Part shown: one piece after another, positions 35,804 to 47,364 of the stretch
Position numbering within the stretch: the first letter of the stretch is position 1
Layout of the letters: each line of letters begins with the position of its first letter
Source of the DNA: Roseiarcus sp963772555
Lineage (GTDB): Bacteria; Pseudomonadota; Alphaproteobacteria; Rhizobiales; Beijerinckiaceae
Direction of reading: 5' to 3'
NCBI GenBank assembly: GCA_963772555.1
Contig: CAVYXQ010000014.1
Coordinates: 1 to 64,000 of the forward strand
Length of the DNA stretch: 64,000 nt
Notes under the pieces: model-generated
Database searches by the model: none
What the model was told of the DNA's origin: nothing
What the model saw: only the letters and a program-made list of their open reading frames with translations
Translations under genes and position numbers: made by a program

Positions 35804-37028
35804 GCCGGCCAGGCCGTCCCATGCGGCCCCTTCGGCAGGCCGAGCTTCGCCGCGATGGTCTCGGCGATGTCTGCAAGCGACGCCCGCGCGCCGATCGGGC
35901 CGGGCGGCGCGCCGGCGCCGAAGGCGAGGATCGGCGCGTGCTCGCGGGTGTGGTCGAAGCCGCGGAAAGTCGGGTCGTTGCCGTGATCGGCGGTGATGAG
36001 GCAATAATCGGACGGTCGCATCGCGGCTTCGATGTCGCCGAGCCGGGCGTCGAACGCCTCGAGGCAGGCGGCATAGCCGGGGACGTCGCGGCGGTGGCCG
36101 TATTCGGTGTCGAAGTCGACGAGATTGACGAAGACGAGCCCGCCGTCGGGCGCGGCCTTCAGCGTGTCCAGCAGCAGGTCGACGTTGGCGTCGTTGCTCT
36201 TGCCCTTCTTTTCCACGCCGGTATCGCGATGGGCGAAAATGTCGCCGATCTTGCCTATCGAGGCGATCGTGCGGCCGGCGCGCGCCGCCCGTTGCAGGAG
36301 ATTGCCGTCGGGCGGCGGCACGGCGAAATCCTTGCGATTCGCCGTGCGGACGAAATCCATCGCCGATCCGCCGACGAACGGCCGCGCGATCACCCGGCCG
36401 ATGTTGAGCCGATCGCAGAGGCGGCGGCCGATCCTGCAAAGCTCGTAGAGCCGCTCGAGCCCGAAGGCCTCTTCGTGAGCGGCGATCTGAAGGACCGAGT
36501 CGGCCGAGGTGTAGCAGATGGGTTTCAGCGTCCTTAGGTGCTCCCCGCCCAATTCCTCGATGATCGCCGTGCCCGACGCATGTCGGTCGCCGAGGATGCC
36601 GTTGAGCTTGCCCTCGGCGATCAGCGCCGCCGTCAGCGATGCCGGAAAGGCGGGGATCGTCTCGGGGAAATAGCCCCAGTCGAAATCGACCGGCGTCCCG
36701 GCGATCTCCCAATGGCCCGAAGGCGTGTCCTTGCCGCGCGACGTCTCGACGCCATAGCCCCACTGCCCCGCGGGATCGGGCAGCGCGAAGCCGGGCGGCG
36801 GGCGGCCGGTCGAAGCCTGCATCGCATGCCCGAGGCCGAGCGCCTCGAGCCGGGGCAGCCGCAGGGGTCCGCGCCGCAGGCCGAGGCGGTTGCCGAGGCC
36901 AAGCGCACAGGCCTCGGCGATGTGGCCGAGGGTATCGGCGCCCTCGTCGCCGTAGGTTCCGGCGTCCTCGGCGCCGCCGCAGCCGACCGAATCCAGAACG
37001 ATGAGGATCGCCCGGCCCGAAGGCGCGC

Positions 37029-37032
<4 letters not shown>
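35800..37032 (-). CDS. deoB: Phosphopentomutase
   Basis: A 410-residue alkaline-phosphatase-superfamily mutase that interconverts (deoxy)ribose 1- and 5-phosphate in nucleoside salvage. AILIVLDSVGCGGAEDA opens with the metal-binding Asp; SGHWEIAG, VDFDTEYGHRRD and ITADHGNDPTF carry the remaining ligands. GTG 37,032 overlaps the yejF stop as GTGA. Being coupled to a peptide importer and a HIT gene is unusual; the nucleoside importer and cdd are 22 kb away. Confidence 0.92.
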
Positions 37033-38656
<1,624 letters not shown>

Positions 38657-38660
<4 letters not shown>

Positions 38661-39754
38661 GTGAAGGTCTTTCTGGGGTCGAAGGCGTCGCGCACCGCTT
38701 CGCCGATGAAGATCAGGAGCGACAGCAGGAGCGCAATGACGGCGAAGGCCGAAATGCCGATCCATGGCGCCGAAAGATTGGACTTGCCCTGCAGCAGGAG
38801 CTCGCCCAGCGAAGGCGAGCCAGGGGGCATGCCGAGCCCGAGGAAGTCGAGCGATGTCAGCGTGCTGATCGAGGAATTGACGATGAAGGGCAGGAAGGTC
38901 AGCGTCGCGACCATGGCGTTCGGCAGCACGTGCTTGACGATGATCTTGGCGTTGGACAGCCCGAGCGCCCGCGCCGCGTTGACATATTCGAAGTTGCGCG
39001 CGCGCAGGAATTCCGCCCGCACCAGGTGCACGAGGCTCACCCAGGAGAACAGCAGAAGAATGGTGAGCAGCACCATGAAGCTCGGCGCGAGGATGGCCGA
39101 AAGGATGATCAGAATGTAGAGATGGGGCAGCGACGACCAGATCTCGATCACCCGCTGCATTATGAGGTCCAGCCAGCCGCCGAAATAGCCTTGCACGGCG
39201 CCGGCGAAGACGCCGATGACCGACGATATGCCGGCGAGGGTGAGGCCGAACAGAACCGAGAGGCGAAAGCCGTAGAGGAGGCGCGCGACGATGTCGTGGC
39301 CGTCCTGATCGGAGCCGAGCCACAGCGGCTCGAGCTTCCAGCAGGGCGAGGCGACCGTTTCCGCATCCTTCACGCCCTGCTTCGTCAGCGCCGCCCGGCA
39401 CTGCGCGTCGCTCAAGAGCCAGGTCGGGGGCGTCGGCAGCGGCGTCGGCGGATCGAGAATGGTGGTGGAATTGGCGAAGTGGATCGGCGGCCAGATCATC
39501 CAGCCGTGCGCCTTGATCTCATTGGCGACAAACGGGTCGCGGTAGTCCGCGTAGGCCTGGAAACCGCCGAATTTGTCCTCGGGATAGTCGACGAACACCG
39601 GAAACAGGAGCTCGCCCTTGTACATGGCGATCAGCGGCCGGTCGTTGGCGATGAACTCCGAGCAGAGCGCGGCGGCGAAGAGAACCAGGAAGATGCGCAA
39701 AGACCAGGCGCCGCGCCGGTTGCGGCGAAAGTTGTCGAGCCGCCGACGGTTCAT
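38657..39754 (-). CDS. yejE: Peptide ABC transporter permease (YejE-type)
   Basis: A 365-residue permease with six helices. The N-terminus MNRRRLDNFRRNRRGAWSLR and the periplasmic loop with YPEDKFGGFQAYADYRDPFV are typical of YejE; the coupling loop is YVNAARALGLSNAKIIVKHV. I start at ATG 39,754. An open frame continues upstream to 40,042, but that part translates a palindromic repeat (PHPDPLPQAGEG) and is not part of the protein. Confidence 0.9.
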
Positions 39755-39780
39755 CGGCGACAGGTTGAGCCAGGGCCGGG

Positions 39781-39910
39781 CCCTCATCCGGCGCTTCGCG
39801 CCACCTTCTCCCGCAAAGCCCGTCGAGAGACGGGCGTCTTTCGACGCCCTATGCGGGAGAAGGGAACGCGCCCCCTCTCCCGCCTGCGGGAGAGGGTCGG
39901 GGTGAGGGGG
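39781..39910. repeat. RPE-like palindromic repeat in front of yejE
   Basis: A compound palindrome with the words CCCTCATCCGGCGCTTCGCG, CTTCTCCCGC, GCGGGAGAAGG and CCCTCTCCCGCCTGCGGGAG then GTCGGGGTGAGGGGG. It fills the gap between yejB and yejE. In-frame translation gives the familiar PHPDPLPQAGEG string, so this element often creates false N-terminal extensions. Confidence 0.75.
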
Positions 39911-40045
39911 CGCCGCGCGGCCTTCGTCTGTGAAAGGGAGAAGGGATTCGCCCGATCCTTCGCGAAGGGCGTCGAAGGACGACGGCTTCTCGAGCGGCCT
40001 TGCAGGAGACCGTTGGGGCAAGGGGTCTTCCCGCTGGTCCATCCC

Positions 40046-41146
40046 CTAAACCTCGCGCGTTTCGAAATCGATGCGCGGATCGATCCAGGTGTAGGTGAGA
40101 TCGGTGATGAGGTTCACGACGAGGCCGATCAGAGCAAAAATGTAAAGGTTGGCGAGCACGACCGGATAATCCCGCTGGATCAGCGAGTCGTAGGAGAGGT
40201 AGCCCAGGCCGTCGAGCGAGAACACCGACTCGATCAGGAGCGAGCCGGTGAAGAAGGCGCCGATGAAAGCGCCGGGAAAGCCGGCGATGACGATCAGCAT
40301 GGCATTGCGGAAGACGTGGCCGTAGAGCACGCGCCGCTCGCTCAGGCCCTTCATCCGCGCGGTCTGCACGTAAGACTTCTTGATCTCGTCGAGGAAGGAA
40401 TTCTTGGTCAAGAGCGTCGCGGTGGCGAACGAGCCGAGCACCAGCGCCGTCACCGGCAGGGTGATGTGCCAGAGGTAATCGAGGATCTTATGCGGCCAGT
40501 CGAGGTCGGCGAAATTGTCCGACGTCAGCCCGCGCAAGGGAAAAATCTGCCAGAACGACCCGCCGCAAAAGAGCACCATCAGGAACACCGCGAAGAGAAA
40601 GCTCGGGACCGCATAGCCGAAGATCACCAGGGCCGAGGTCGCGGTGTCGAAACGCGTTCCGTCCTTGACGGCCTTGCGGATGCCGAGCGGAATCGAGATC
40701 GCATAGGAGATGACGGTCATCCACAGGCCGAGCGAGATCGACACCGGCAGCTTTTCCTCGATGAGCTCAAGGACCGGCACGTCGCGGTAGTAGCTCTTGC
40801 CGAAATGGAAGGTCGCGTAGTCGCGCACCAGGATCCAGAACCGCTCGAGCGCCGGCTTGTCGAAGCCATACTGCTTCTCGAGCTCCTTGATGAATTTCGG
40901 ATCGAGGCCCTGCGAGCCGCGGTAGCGGGAGGAGATGTCGCCGCCGGATTGCGAAACGCCTGCGCCGATGTGACCGCCGCCGCCGCCGAAGCCGGCGGTC
41001 GAACTCTGGTCGGCGCCCTGCAATTGCGCGATGACGCGCTCGACCGGGCCGCCGGGCACGAACTGAACGATGGCGAAGGAGACCGCCATGATGCCGAGGA
41101 TGGTCGGAATCATGAGCAGGAGGCGGCGCAGGATATAGGCGAACAT
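40046..41146 (-). CDS. yejB: Peptide ABC transporter permease (YejB-type)
   Basis: A 366-residue permease with six helices. The N-terminus MFAYILRRLLLMIPTILGIM and QFVPGGPVERVIAQLQG are typical. A glycine-rich insertion (about 50-70) precedes QYGFDKPALERFW. The coupling loop is YVQTARMKGLSERRVLYGHV. It pairs with YejE to form the channel. Sequence ends FETREV. Confidence 0.92.
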   Translation of the reverse strand: MFAYILRRLLLMIPTILGIMAVSFAIVQFVPGGPVERVIAQLQGADQSSTAGFGGGGGHIGAGVSQSGGDISSRYRGSQGLDPKFIKELEKQYGFDKPALERFWILVRDYATFHFGKSYYRDVPVLELIEEKLPVSISLGLWMTVISYAISIPLGIRKAVKDGTRFDTATSALVIFGYAVPSFLFAVFLMVLFCGGSFWQIFPLRGLTSDNFADLDWPHKILDYLWHITLPVTALVLGSFATATLLTKNSFLDEIKKSYVQTARMKGLSERRVLYGHVFRNAMLIVIAGFPGAFIGAFFTGSLLIESVFSLDGLGYLSYDSLIQRDYPVVLANLYIFALIGLVVNLITDLTYTWIDPRIDFETREV

Positions 41147-41160
41147 CTCAAGTCAGCTTG

Positions 41161-41220
41161 CCGTTCCTTCCCCCCTCGCGGGGGAAGGTGTCGTTGCCAA
41201 GCAACGACGGATGAGGGGGA
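41161..41220. repeat. RPE-like palindrome, yejA-yejB gap, copy 1
   Basis: TTCCCCCCTCGCGGGGGAAGG forms one hairpin and GTCGTTGCCAAGCAACGAC a second, followed by GGATGAGGGGGA. One of two palindromes between yejA and yejB. Confidence 0.6.
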
Positions 41221-41320
41221 TCGCGCGGAGCGCGATGGCTCATATGTTCAAGGGGCGACGCCTGACGCCGTGATGCAAGAAAAGCAGGGCACGGCGAAGC
41301 CGTCGCGCTCCGCGCGACCG

Positions 41321-41378
41321 CCCCCTCATCCGGCGTCCCTTCGGGACGCCACCTTCTCCCGCAAGGGGAGAAGGAGGA
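41321..41378. repeat. RPE-like palindrome, yejA-yejB gap, copy 2
   Basis: CCCCCTCATCCGGCGTCCC, TTCGGGACGCC and CCTTCTCCCGCAAGGGGAG, then AAGGAGGA, form two hairpins. Shares CCCTCATCCGG and CTTCTCCCGCAA with the elements at 32,022 and 39,781. Could stabilise the yejA transcript. Confidence 0.65.
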
Positions 41379-41421
41379 CGCCTGTCCTGTCTGAATGCGG
41401 CGCCTTGCAGTGCCGATTGCG

Positions 41422-43287
41422 CTAGAGGCCAATCGCCTTCGCCTTCCCTTCGTCCCACCACCATGTGCCGGGCGCGCCGGTGCCAAGCTTCGGCTGGCGC
41501 TCGGGCCGGGAGAACGCGTCCCAATAGGCCACCCACGATGTGTCGCGATACCACATCGGCACCCAATAATGTCCTGCCCGCAGCACCCCGTCGAGGGCGC
41601 GGCAGGCCGAATTGAGCTCCGGCCGAGACTTGGCCGTGGCGATCGTCTCGACCAGGGCGTCGACGACCGGGTCGGCAACGCCGGCGAGATTGCGCGAGCC
41701 GTTCTGCGCCGCGGCGGCCGAGGTGTACACCACCCTGAGATCGGCGCCCGGCGTCGTCGAGCCGCCCATCGCCTGGGTGACGACGTCGAAGTCGAAGGCG
41801 TCGGTGCGGCTCTTGTACTGCGCCGCGTCGACAATGCGCATGTTCGCCTGGATGCCGAGCTTGCCGAGGTTCTGGATGAAGGGCATCGTATGGGGCTGCA
41901 GGGCGCTGCTGAAATCGAGGAACTCGATGGTCAGCGGCTTGCCGTTCGGCAGCGTCAGCGCTTCGCCGTTGCGCTTGCAGCCGGCGCCGAGCAGGAGCTC
42001 GTAGGCCTGCTTCAGGAGCTTGCGGTCGAAGCCCGACCCGTCGCTCTCGGGCGGGACGTAGGGATCGCCGAAGACGGACGGCGGCAGCTTGTCGCGGAAG
42101 GGCTCGAGCAGCTTCAGCTCGTCCGGCCCCGGCGCGCCCCTGGCCTCCATGTCGGTGTTGGGGAAGAAGGAGACGATCCGCTTGTAGGCGGAGTACATCA
42201 CGTTCTTGTTGGTCCAGGTGAAATCGAAGGCGAGGCCGATCGCCTCGCGGACGCGGGGATCCTTGAACTGCTCGCGGCGCGTGTTGAGATACCAGCCTTG
42301 GGTCGGCGACGGCGCGCCGTTGTGCAGAACCTCCCGCTTCACCCGCCCGTCCTTGGCGGCGGGAAAGTCGTAAGCCGTCGCCCAGAAGCGCGACGTGTAT
42401 TCCTCGTGATAGTTGATCGCGCCGGCCTTGAAGGCCTCGAAGGCGACCTGCCGCTCGCGGTAATATTCGAAGCGCAGGCGGTCGAAATTGTTCTGGCCGA
42501 GATTGACCGGCAGCTTCGCGCCCCAATAGTTCGGGTCCCGCTCGAATTCGATGAAGCGCCCCTGCTCGAACGTCTTCACCTTGTAGGCGCCCGAGCCCAG
42601 CGGCGCGTCGAGCGTCGCGGCGGCGAAGTCGCGCCCCTTCCACCAGGCGGCCGAGAAGACCGGCATGCCGACGACGATCAGATGGGCGTCGCGGCTGCGA
42701 TCCTTGACGAAGCGCACGTGGACGACGTCGTCGCCGTCGGCGGCGGCCGATTCGACCTCCTTCAGAAGCTGCGCATAGATCGGGTGGCCCTTGTCCTTGA
42801 GGATGTTGAGCGAAAAGGCGACGTCCGCCCCGCTGACCCGCGAGCCGTCGAAGAATTTCGCTTCCGGACGCAGGCGGAAGCGGTAGTCGAGCTTGTCGGC
42901 GGAAACGCGGACCGACTGCGCCAGAAGGCCATAGACCGAATCCGGCTCGTCGCCGTTGGCGGTCATCAGCGTGTCGAAGGTGGCCGACATTCCGGCCGCG
43001 CCGTCGCCTTTCCAGCTGTAGATGTTGAGGGTGTCGAAGGTGTCGAAGTTCTGGTTGCCGGCCGTATTGGTGATCTGCAGCGACAGGAGCCCGCCCGTCG
43101 GCGCCTCGGGGTCGACGTAAGCGAAATGCGGGAAGTCCGGCGGCAGGGCGAGATCGCCGAACGACGAAAGGCCGTGGGTCTCGACCGAATCGTCGGCGAG
43201 GACCGGAAACGCCGGCGCGAGAAGGGCCATGAGCGCGCTGCCGGCGCTGGCCCTCAGCGCCGCCCTGCGAGTAAGTATCATCGCCAT
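41422..43287 (-). CDS. yejA: Peptide ABC transporter substrate-binding protein (YejA-type)
   Basis: A 621-residue periplasmic binding protein of SBP family 5. The signal peptide carries an RR pair (TRRAALRASAGSALMALL) and ends near FPVLA. Family segments are HGLSSFGDLALPPDFPHFAY, GSGAYKVKTFEQGRFIEFER and RDTSWVAYWDAFSRPERQPK. It delivers peptides to YejBEF. First gene of the yejABEF order; two palindromes separate it from yejB. Divergent from alr. Confidence 0.92.
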   Translation of the reverse strand: MAMILTRRAALRASAGSALMALLAPAFPVLADDSVETHGLSSFGDLALPPDFPHFAYVDPEAPTGGLLSLQITNTAGNQNFDTFDTLNIYSWKGDGAAGMSATFDTLMTANGDEPDSVYGLLAQSVRVSADKLDYRFRLRPEAKFFDGSRVSGADVAFSLNILKDKGHPIYAQLLKEVESAAADGDDVVHVRFVKDRSRDAHLIVVGMPVFSAAWWKGRDFAAATLDAPLGSGAYKVKTFEQGRFIEFERDPNYWGAKLPVNLGQNNFDRLRFEYYRERQVAFEAFKAGAINYHEEYTSRFWATAYDFPAAKDGRVKREVLHNGAPSPTQGWYLNTRREQFKDPRVREAIGLAFDFTWTNKNVMYSAYKRIVSFFPNTDMEARGAPGPDELKLLEPFRDKLPPSVFGDPYVPPESDGSGFDRKLLKQAYELLLGAGCKRNGEALTLPNGKPLTIEFLDFSSALQPHTMPFIQNLGKLGIQANMRIVDAAQYKSRTDAFDFDVVTQAMGGSTTPGADLRVVYTSAAAAQNGSRNLAGVADPVVDALVETIATAKSRPELNSACRALDGVLRAGHYWVPMWYRDTSWVAYWDAFSRPERQPKLGTGAPGTWWWDEGKAKAIGL

Positions 43288-43460
43288 CGCAATCGACTGC
43301 CTCGGTTCGTCGCGCGCGATCTACCGCGCGCCGAGGCTCTTTGCCAGCAAGAGCGGCGAAAGCGAGGCGCTGCAACGGTGGATATTGGGCGCATTGCCGC
43401 GCGGGGCGGGCGCGCGCATAGTCATTTCGCCGAAATGGGCAGATTCGCGCGACGGCGGCG

Positions 43461-44615
43461 ATGGACGAACAGATTTTGAACGGGGCCGCGCTTTCCGCCC
43501 CGCCCGGGCGCCTCGCCATCGATCTCGGCGCGCTGGCGGACAATTGGCGCGCGCTTGCCCGCATCGCCGCGCCCGGACGGGCGGGCGCCGTCGTCAAGGC
43601 CGACGCCTACGGGATCGGCCTCGAAAAGGCGGCCCCGGCGCTGTGGGCGGCGGGCGCGCGGGTCTTTTTCGTCGCCCAGTTCGGCGAGGGGGTCGCGGCG
43701 CGCCGCCTGCTGCCGGAAGCGGAGATCTATATCCTCAATGGCCTCGAGGCGGCCGCCGATCCGGGCGACTATGCCGAGCATCGGCTGAAGCCCGCGATCG
43801 GCAGCGAGGAGGAGCTTCGGCGCTGGTCGGGTTTCGCTGCCCGCCGGGGCGAAATCAACCCGTGTGCGCTGCATCTCGACACCGGCATGAGCCGGCTCGG
43901 CTTCGAATCGCTGGCCGCCCTGGAGGGGGCGATGCAGCGCCACGGCGCTGATAGCGGCGCCGACCTCATCATGAGCCACTTCGTTTCGTCAGAAATTCCG
44001 GACGATCCGATCAACGCCGGGCAGGTCGCGCGGTTCGCGGCGGCGCGGGCGGCGTTCCCGCGGCTCGAGGCGTCGCTCGCCAATTCCTCGGCAATGTTTC
44101 AGCCGGCCCGGCCGATCTACGATCTTGCCCGGCCGGGCTACGCGCTTTTCGGCGGCAACCCGACGCCGGGCGGGCAGAACCCGATGCGTCCGGTCGCGAC
44201 GCTGACGGTCGCCGTCCAGCAGACCCGCTGGATCGAAGCGGGCGCGACCTGCGGCTACAACGCCCAATGGACCGCGAAACGCCGCACGCGGCTCGCGACG
44301 CTGCTCGCCGGCTACGCCGACGGCCTGCCGCGCGGGGCCGGGGCGACAGATGTGAAACCCGGGGCGGACGTCATGCTCGGAGGCAGCCGCTGCCCGCTCG
44401 TCGGCCGCATCTCGATGGACCTTTGCGTCGCCGACGTCACCGACCTGCCCGAAGAGGCGGGGCGCCCTGGCGAGCGGGCGGAATTCTTCGGGGCCGCGGC
44501 CGATCTCGACGACTTCGCGACGAAGAGCGGCACGATCGGCTATCAGCTCTTGACCGGCCTCGGGCGGCGCTACTTGCGGGAGTATGTCGAAGCGCCGGAG
44601 GCGCAGCTGGCTTGA
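43461..44615 (+). CDS. alr: Alanine racemase
   Basis: A 384-residue PLP enzyme making D-alanine for peptidoglycan. The PLP lysine is in AVVKADAYGIG, the catalytic tyrosine of the C-terminal barrel in TCGYNAQW, and LHLDTGMSRLGF and GRISMDLCVADVTDL are further family signatures. ATG 43,461 gives a normal length. The downstream acetyltransferase gene overlaps by four bases (TTGA). Confidence 0.92.
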   Translation: MDEQILNGAALSAPPGRLAIDLGALADNWRALARIAAPGRAGAVVKADAYGIGLEKAAPALWAAGARVFFVAQFGEGVAARRLLPEAEIYILNGLEAAADPGDYAEHRLKPAIGSEEELRRWSGFAARRGEINPCALHLDTGMSRLGFESLAALEGAMQRHGADSGADLIMSHFVSSEIPDDPINAGQVARFAAARAAFPRLEASLANSSAMFQPARPIYDLARPGYALFGGNPTPGGQNPMRPVATLTVAVQQTRWIEAGATCGYNAQWTAKRRTRLATLLAGYADGLPRGAGATDVKPGADVMLGGSRCPLVGRISMDLCVADVTDLPEEAGRPGERAEFFGAAADLDDFATKSGTIGYQLLTGLGRRYLREYVEAPEAQLA

Positions 44616-45109
44616 GCGGGCTCCGCCAAACAGAGATCCGCGATGCCGTCCCGGGCGACGCCGAAGAGGCATGCACGGCGCTGCGAAGGTCGATCGTCGA
44701 GCTCTGCGGCGCCGATCACGGAAACGATCCGGTCATCCTTGCGCGCTGGCTCGCCAACAAGACGCCGGACAATGTGGCGACATGGATCGCACGGTCCGAT
44801 GCCTCTCTTCTGGTGGCGGTCGAGGACGGCGTGATCGCGGCGGTCGGCATGGTGACGGACGCCGGGGAGATCACCCTGAACTATGTCTCGCCCGACGCGA
44901 GATTTCGTGGCGTCAGCCGGGCGCTCCTCGCGGCGCTCGAAGCCCGGGCGGCCGAACGCGGCGCCCGGGAGTGCCGTCTGGAGAGCACCGAAACCGCGCA
45001 TCGCTTCTATCGCGCCAGCGGCTATGTCGAGGACGGAGCCCCGACCGGAAAGTTCGGCATGTCCTCCGGCTATCGAATGGCGAAACGTCTGGCCAAGCCC
45101 CGAACCTAA
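44612..45109 (+). CDS. GNAT-family N-acetyltransferase
   Basis: A 165-residue acetyltransferase. EIRDAVPGDAEEACTALRRS opens the fold; the acetyl-CoA loop is VSPDARFRGVSRALLAALE, and HRFYRASGYVEDG is the usual C-terminal motif. Start is TTG 44,612, overlapping the alr stop (TTGA). Substrate unknown. Coupling to alr suggests a cell-wall or amino acid context, but that is only inference. Confidence 0.8.
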   Translation: MSGLRQTEIRDAVPGDAEEACTALRRSIVELCGADHGNDPVILARWLANKTPDNVATWIARSDASLLVAVEDGVIAAVGMVTDAGEITLNYVSPDARFRGVSRALLAALEARAAERGARECRLESTETAHRFYRASGYVEDGAPTGKFGMSSGYRMAKRLAKPRT

Positions 45110-45178
45110 CTTACACGAAAGTCTTGTTCTTTCGACCGACGCGAGGCGCGAAGCGCTCCGAGCCGAGCCGAGTTCGCC

Positions 45179-46243
45179 TCAATGGGCGCGGCTGATGGCG
45201 AATTCGACCGCGCCACGCAACGCCTGCTTCCAGGGGGAGGCGGGGAAAAGCTCGAGCGCGTCGAGCGCCATGGCCCCATAGTGGCGGGCGCGCTCGACCG
45301 TGTCTTCGAGCGACCGGTGCTTTTTCATGGTGGCGAGCGCCCGTTCGAGATCGCCCTCGACGAGGTCTCCTTTTTCCAGCGTGCGCCGCCAGAACTCGCG
45401 CTCCGACTGCGACCCGCGCCGGAACGACAGCACCACCGGCAGGGTGATCTTGCCCTCGCGAAAATCGTCGCCGACGTTCTTGCCGAGCTTGGCCGCCGAG
45501 CCGCCGTAGTCGAGAGCGTCGTCGATCAGCTGGAAGGCGATGCCGAGATTGGCGCCGTAGGCCCGGCAGGCGGCGGCCTCCGCCTTGCCGCGGCCGGCGA
45601 GGATCGGGCCGACTTCGCAGGCGGCGGCGAAGAGGGCGGCGGTCTTGGCGCGAATGACCGCCAGATAGTCGTCCTCGGTCGTCTCGGTGTCCTTGGCGGC
45701 CGAGAGCTGCATCACTTCGCCTTCGGCGATGACCACGGCGGCGCTGGACAGCACGTCGAGGCACGGCAGCGAGCCGACCTCGACCATCATCCTGAACGCC
45801 TGGCCCAAAAGGAAATCGCCGACGAGCACGCTCGCCTCGTTGCCCCAGAGCACCCGGGCGGCGGCTTTGCCCCGGCGCATGTCGCTTTCGTCGACGACGT
45901 CGTCGTGCAGCAGGGTCGCGGTGTGCATGAACTCGACCGCGGCGGCGAGCTTGATATGGCCGGCGCCGCCGTAGCCGCACAATCCCGCGGTGGCCAGCGT
46001 CAGGATCGGCCGCAGGCGCTTGCCGCCGGAGGCGATCAGATGGTTGGCGATCTCCGGAATCATCGTCACATCCGATCCCGTGCGGGACAGAATCGTCTGA
46101 TTGACCCGACCCATGTCGTCGGCGACCAGCGCCGACAGGGGCTCGATCAGGCGTTCGACCGACTTTTCCTCGAGCGGAATGACAGCTCCCACGAGACGCT
46201 TTCCCTTGCCAGAAGCCGTAAATGGACCATAAAGACCGGCCAT
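45179..46243 (-). CDS. Polyprenyl diphosphate synthase (octa/nona/decaprenyl type)
   Basis: A 354-residue trans-prenyltransferase. The first aspartate-rich motif is LLHDDVVDESDMRRG and the second FQLIDDALDYGG; GGKRLRPILTLA precedes. Such enzymes make the side chain of ubiquinone (IspB/DdsA). ATG 46,243 is used; a later start at VIPLEEK is possible. Divergent from the DUF2007 and methyltransferase genes, the standard order in Hyphomicrobiales. Confidence 0.88.
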   Translation of the reverse strand: MAGLYGPFTASGKGKRLVGAVIPLEEKSVERLIEPLSALVADDMGRVNQTILSRTGSDVTMIPEIANHLIASGGKRLRPILTLATAGLCGYGGAGHIKLAAAVEFMHTATLLHDDVVDESDMRRGKAAARVLWGNEASVLVGDFLLGQAFRMMVEVGSLPCLDVLSSAAVVIAEGEVMQLSAAKDTETTEDDYLAVIRAKTAALFAAACEVGPILAGRGKAEAAACRAYGANLGIAFQLIDDALDYGGSAAKLGKNVGDDFREGKITLPVVLSFRRGSQSEREFWRRTLEKGDLVEGDLERALATMKKHRSLEDTVERARHYGAMALDALELFPASPWKQALRGAVEFAISRAH

Positions 46244-46276
46244 CGACGCGGCAAGAGCGCGCGCCTTGAGGTCCCG

Positions 46277-46501
46277 TTGGTCGAAATCCTGCGTACGAAC
46301 GATCTCGTCCTGATCAGCGTGATCGAATCGCTTCTTCGAGCTGAGAACGTCAGTTTCCTTGTCGCGGATCAGCATATGGCCGCCGTCGAAGGCTCGCTCG
46401 GGTTCCTGCCCCGGCGAATCCTGGTCGATTCGCGCCAGGAGCAGCGGGCGCGACGGCTGCTCGCCGACGCGGGCCTCGGCGCCGAGCTGCGCGGTGCCTG
46501 A
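46277..46501 (+). CDS. DUF2007 small protein
   Basis: A 74-residue protein: VEILRTNDLVLISVIESLLR, then FLVADQHMAAVEGSLGFLPR, which is the DUF2007 pattern (probable signal-transducing or regulatory small protein). Start is TTG 46,277 with GAGG five bases before. The end overlaps the start of the following methyltransferase by eight bases. Function unknown. Confidence 0.8.
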   Translation: MVEILRTNDLVLISVIESLLRAENVSFLVADQHMAAVEGSLGFLPRRILVDSRQEQRARRLLADAGLGAELRGA

Positions 46502-47297
46502 CGGACCGGCGGCGCCCCCGCCCGAAACGCTGCCGGAATTGACCTGCGACGCATGGCTTGGCGGACGGCTGACCCTGGTCCAGCCGAAGCGCAGCCATCG
46601 GGTCGGCTCGGACGCCGCCCTGCTCGCCGCGGCGCTCGACATGGCGGAAGGTCGGCTCGTCGACGTCGGCGCAGGCGTCGGCGCGGTCGGTCTGGCGCTG
46701 GCCGAGCGGGGCGAGCGCGTGAGCGTCGATCTCATCGAGATCGACGCGGCTTCGGCAAAGCTCGCCGCCGAAAACGCCGTGCGCAATGGACTGAGCAGCC
46801 GGGTGCGGGCGCTTGCGCTCGACATCGCCGACGCGCGCGCCCGTCGCCAAGCCGGCCTCATCGACGAGGCGGCCGACGCGGTCGTCACCAACCCGCCGTT
46901 CTTCGATCGGGGAACCGTGCGCGCGTCTCCCGACGCGGGGCGGGCGCGGGCGCATGTCTTCCCTGGCGCGCAAGGGACCGGCGAGCCGCTCGTCGCCTGG
47001 CTTCGCGCCTGTCTGGCGATCCTCAAGCCAGGCGGACGCTTCGTCATCATCCATCGCCCCGAAGCCTTGCCGTCGATCCTCGAATCCGCTGAAGGCAGGC
47101 TCGGCGGGATTGCGCTCCTCCCGGTCCACCCGCACGCCCGGGAGTCCGCGCATCGCCTCCTTGTCTCCGGCGTCAAGGGCTCGAGGGCGCCGCTCAGGAT
47201 CGCCGCTCCGCTCGTCCTGCATGGGCCGGACGGCCGGCTGACTGCCGAGGCGGACGCCATTCACCGCGGCGAGGCGCTCGTCGGGTGGGACGGATAG
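46494..47297 (+). CDS. tRNA1(Val) A37 N6-methyltransferase-like protein (TrmN6/YfiC)
   Basis: A 267-residue class I methyltransferase. The SAM site is LVDVGAGVGAVGLALAERG and the catalytic NPPF motif appears as VVTNPPFFDRG, typical of N6-adenine methyltransferases such as YfiC/TrmN6. GTG 46,494 overlaps the DUF2007 gene. Substrate (tRNA A37) is inferred from the family. Ends close to the convergent SDR gene. Confidence 0.85.
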   Translation: MPDGPAAPPPETLPELTCDAWLGGRLTLVQPKRSHRVGSDAALLAAALDMAEGRLVDVGAGVGAVGLALAERGERVSVDLIEIDAASAKLAAENAVRNGLSSRVRALALDIADARARRQAGLIDEAADAVVTNPPFFDRGTVRASPDAGRARAHVFPGAQGTGEPLVAWLRACLAILKPGGRFVIIHRPEALPSILESAEGRLGGIALLPVHPHARESAHRLLVSGVKGSRAPLRIAAPLVLHGPDGRLTAEADAIHRGEALVGWDG

Positions 47298-47364
47298 GGA
47301 ACGCGGGGATAGCAAGCGGGAACGCGCCATCCGGACGCGTCAACCTGGTCGGAACCTGCTCGAA

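Noticed and set aside
38930..41425. 831-codon plus-strand open frame
   Set aside because: Antisense to yejE and yejB and passes through palindromic repeats; composition is typical shadow sequence.
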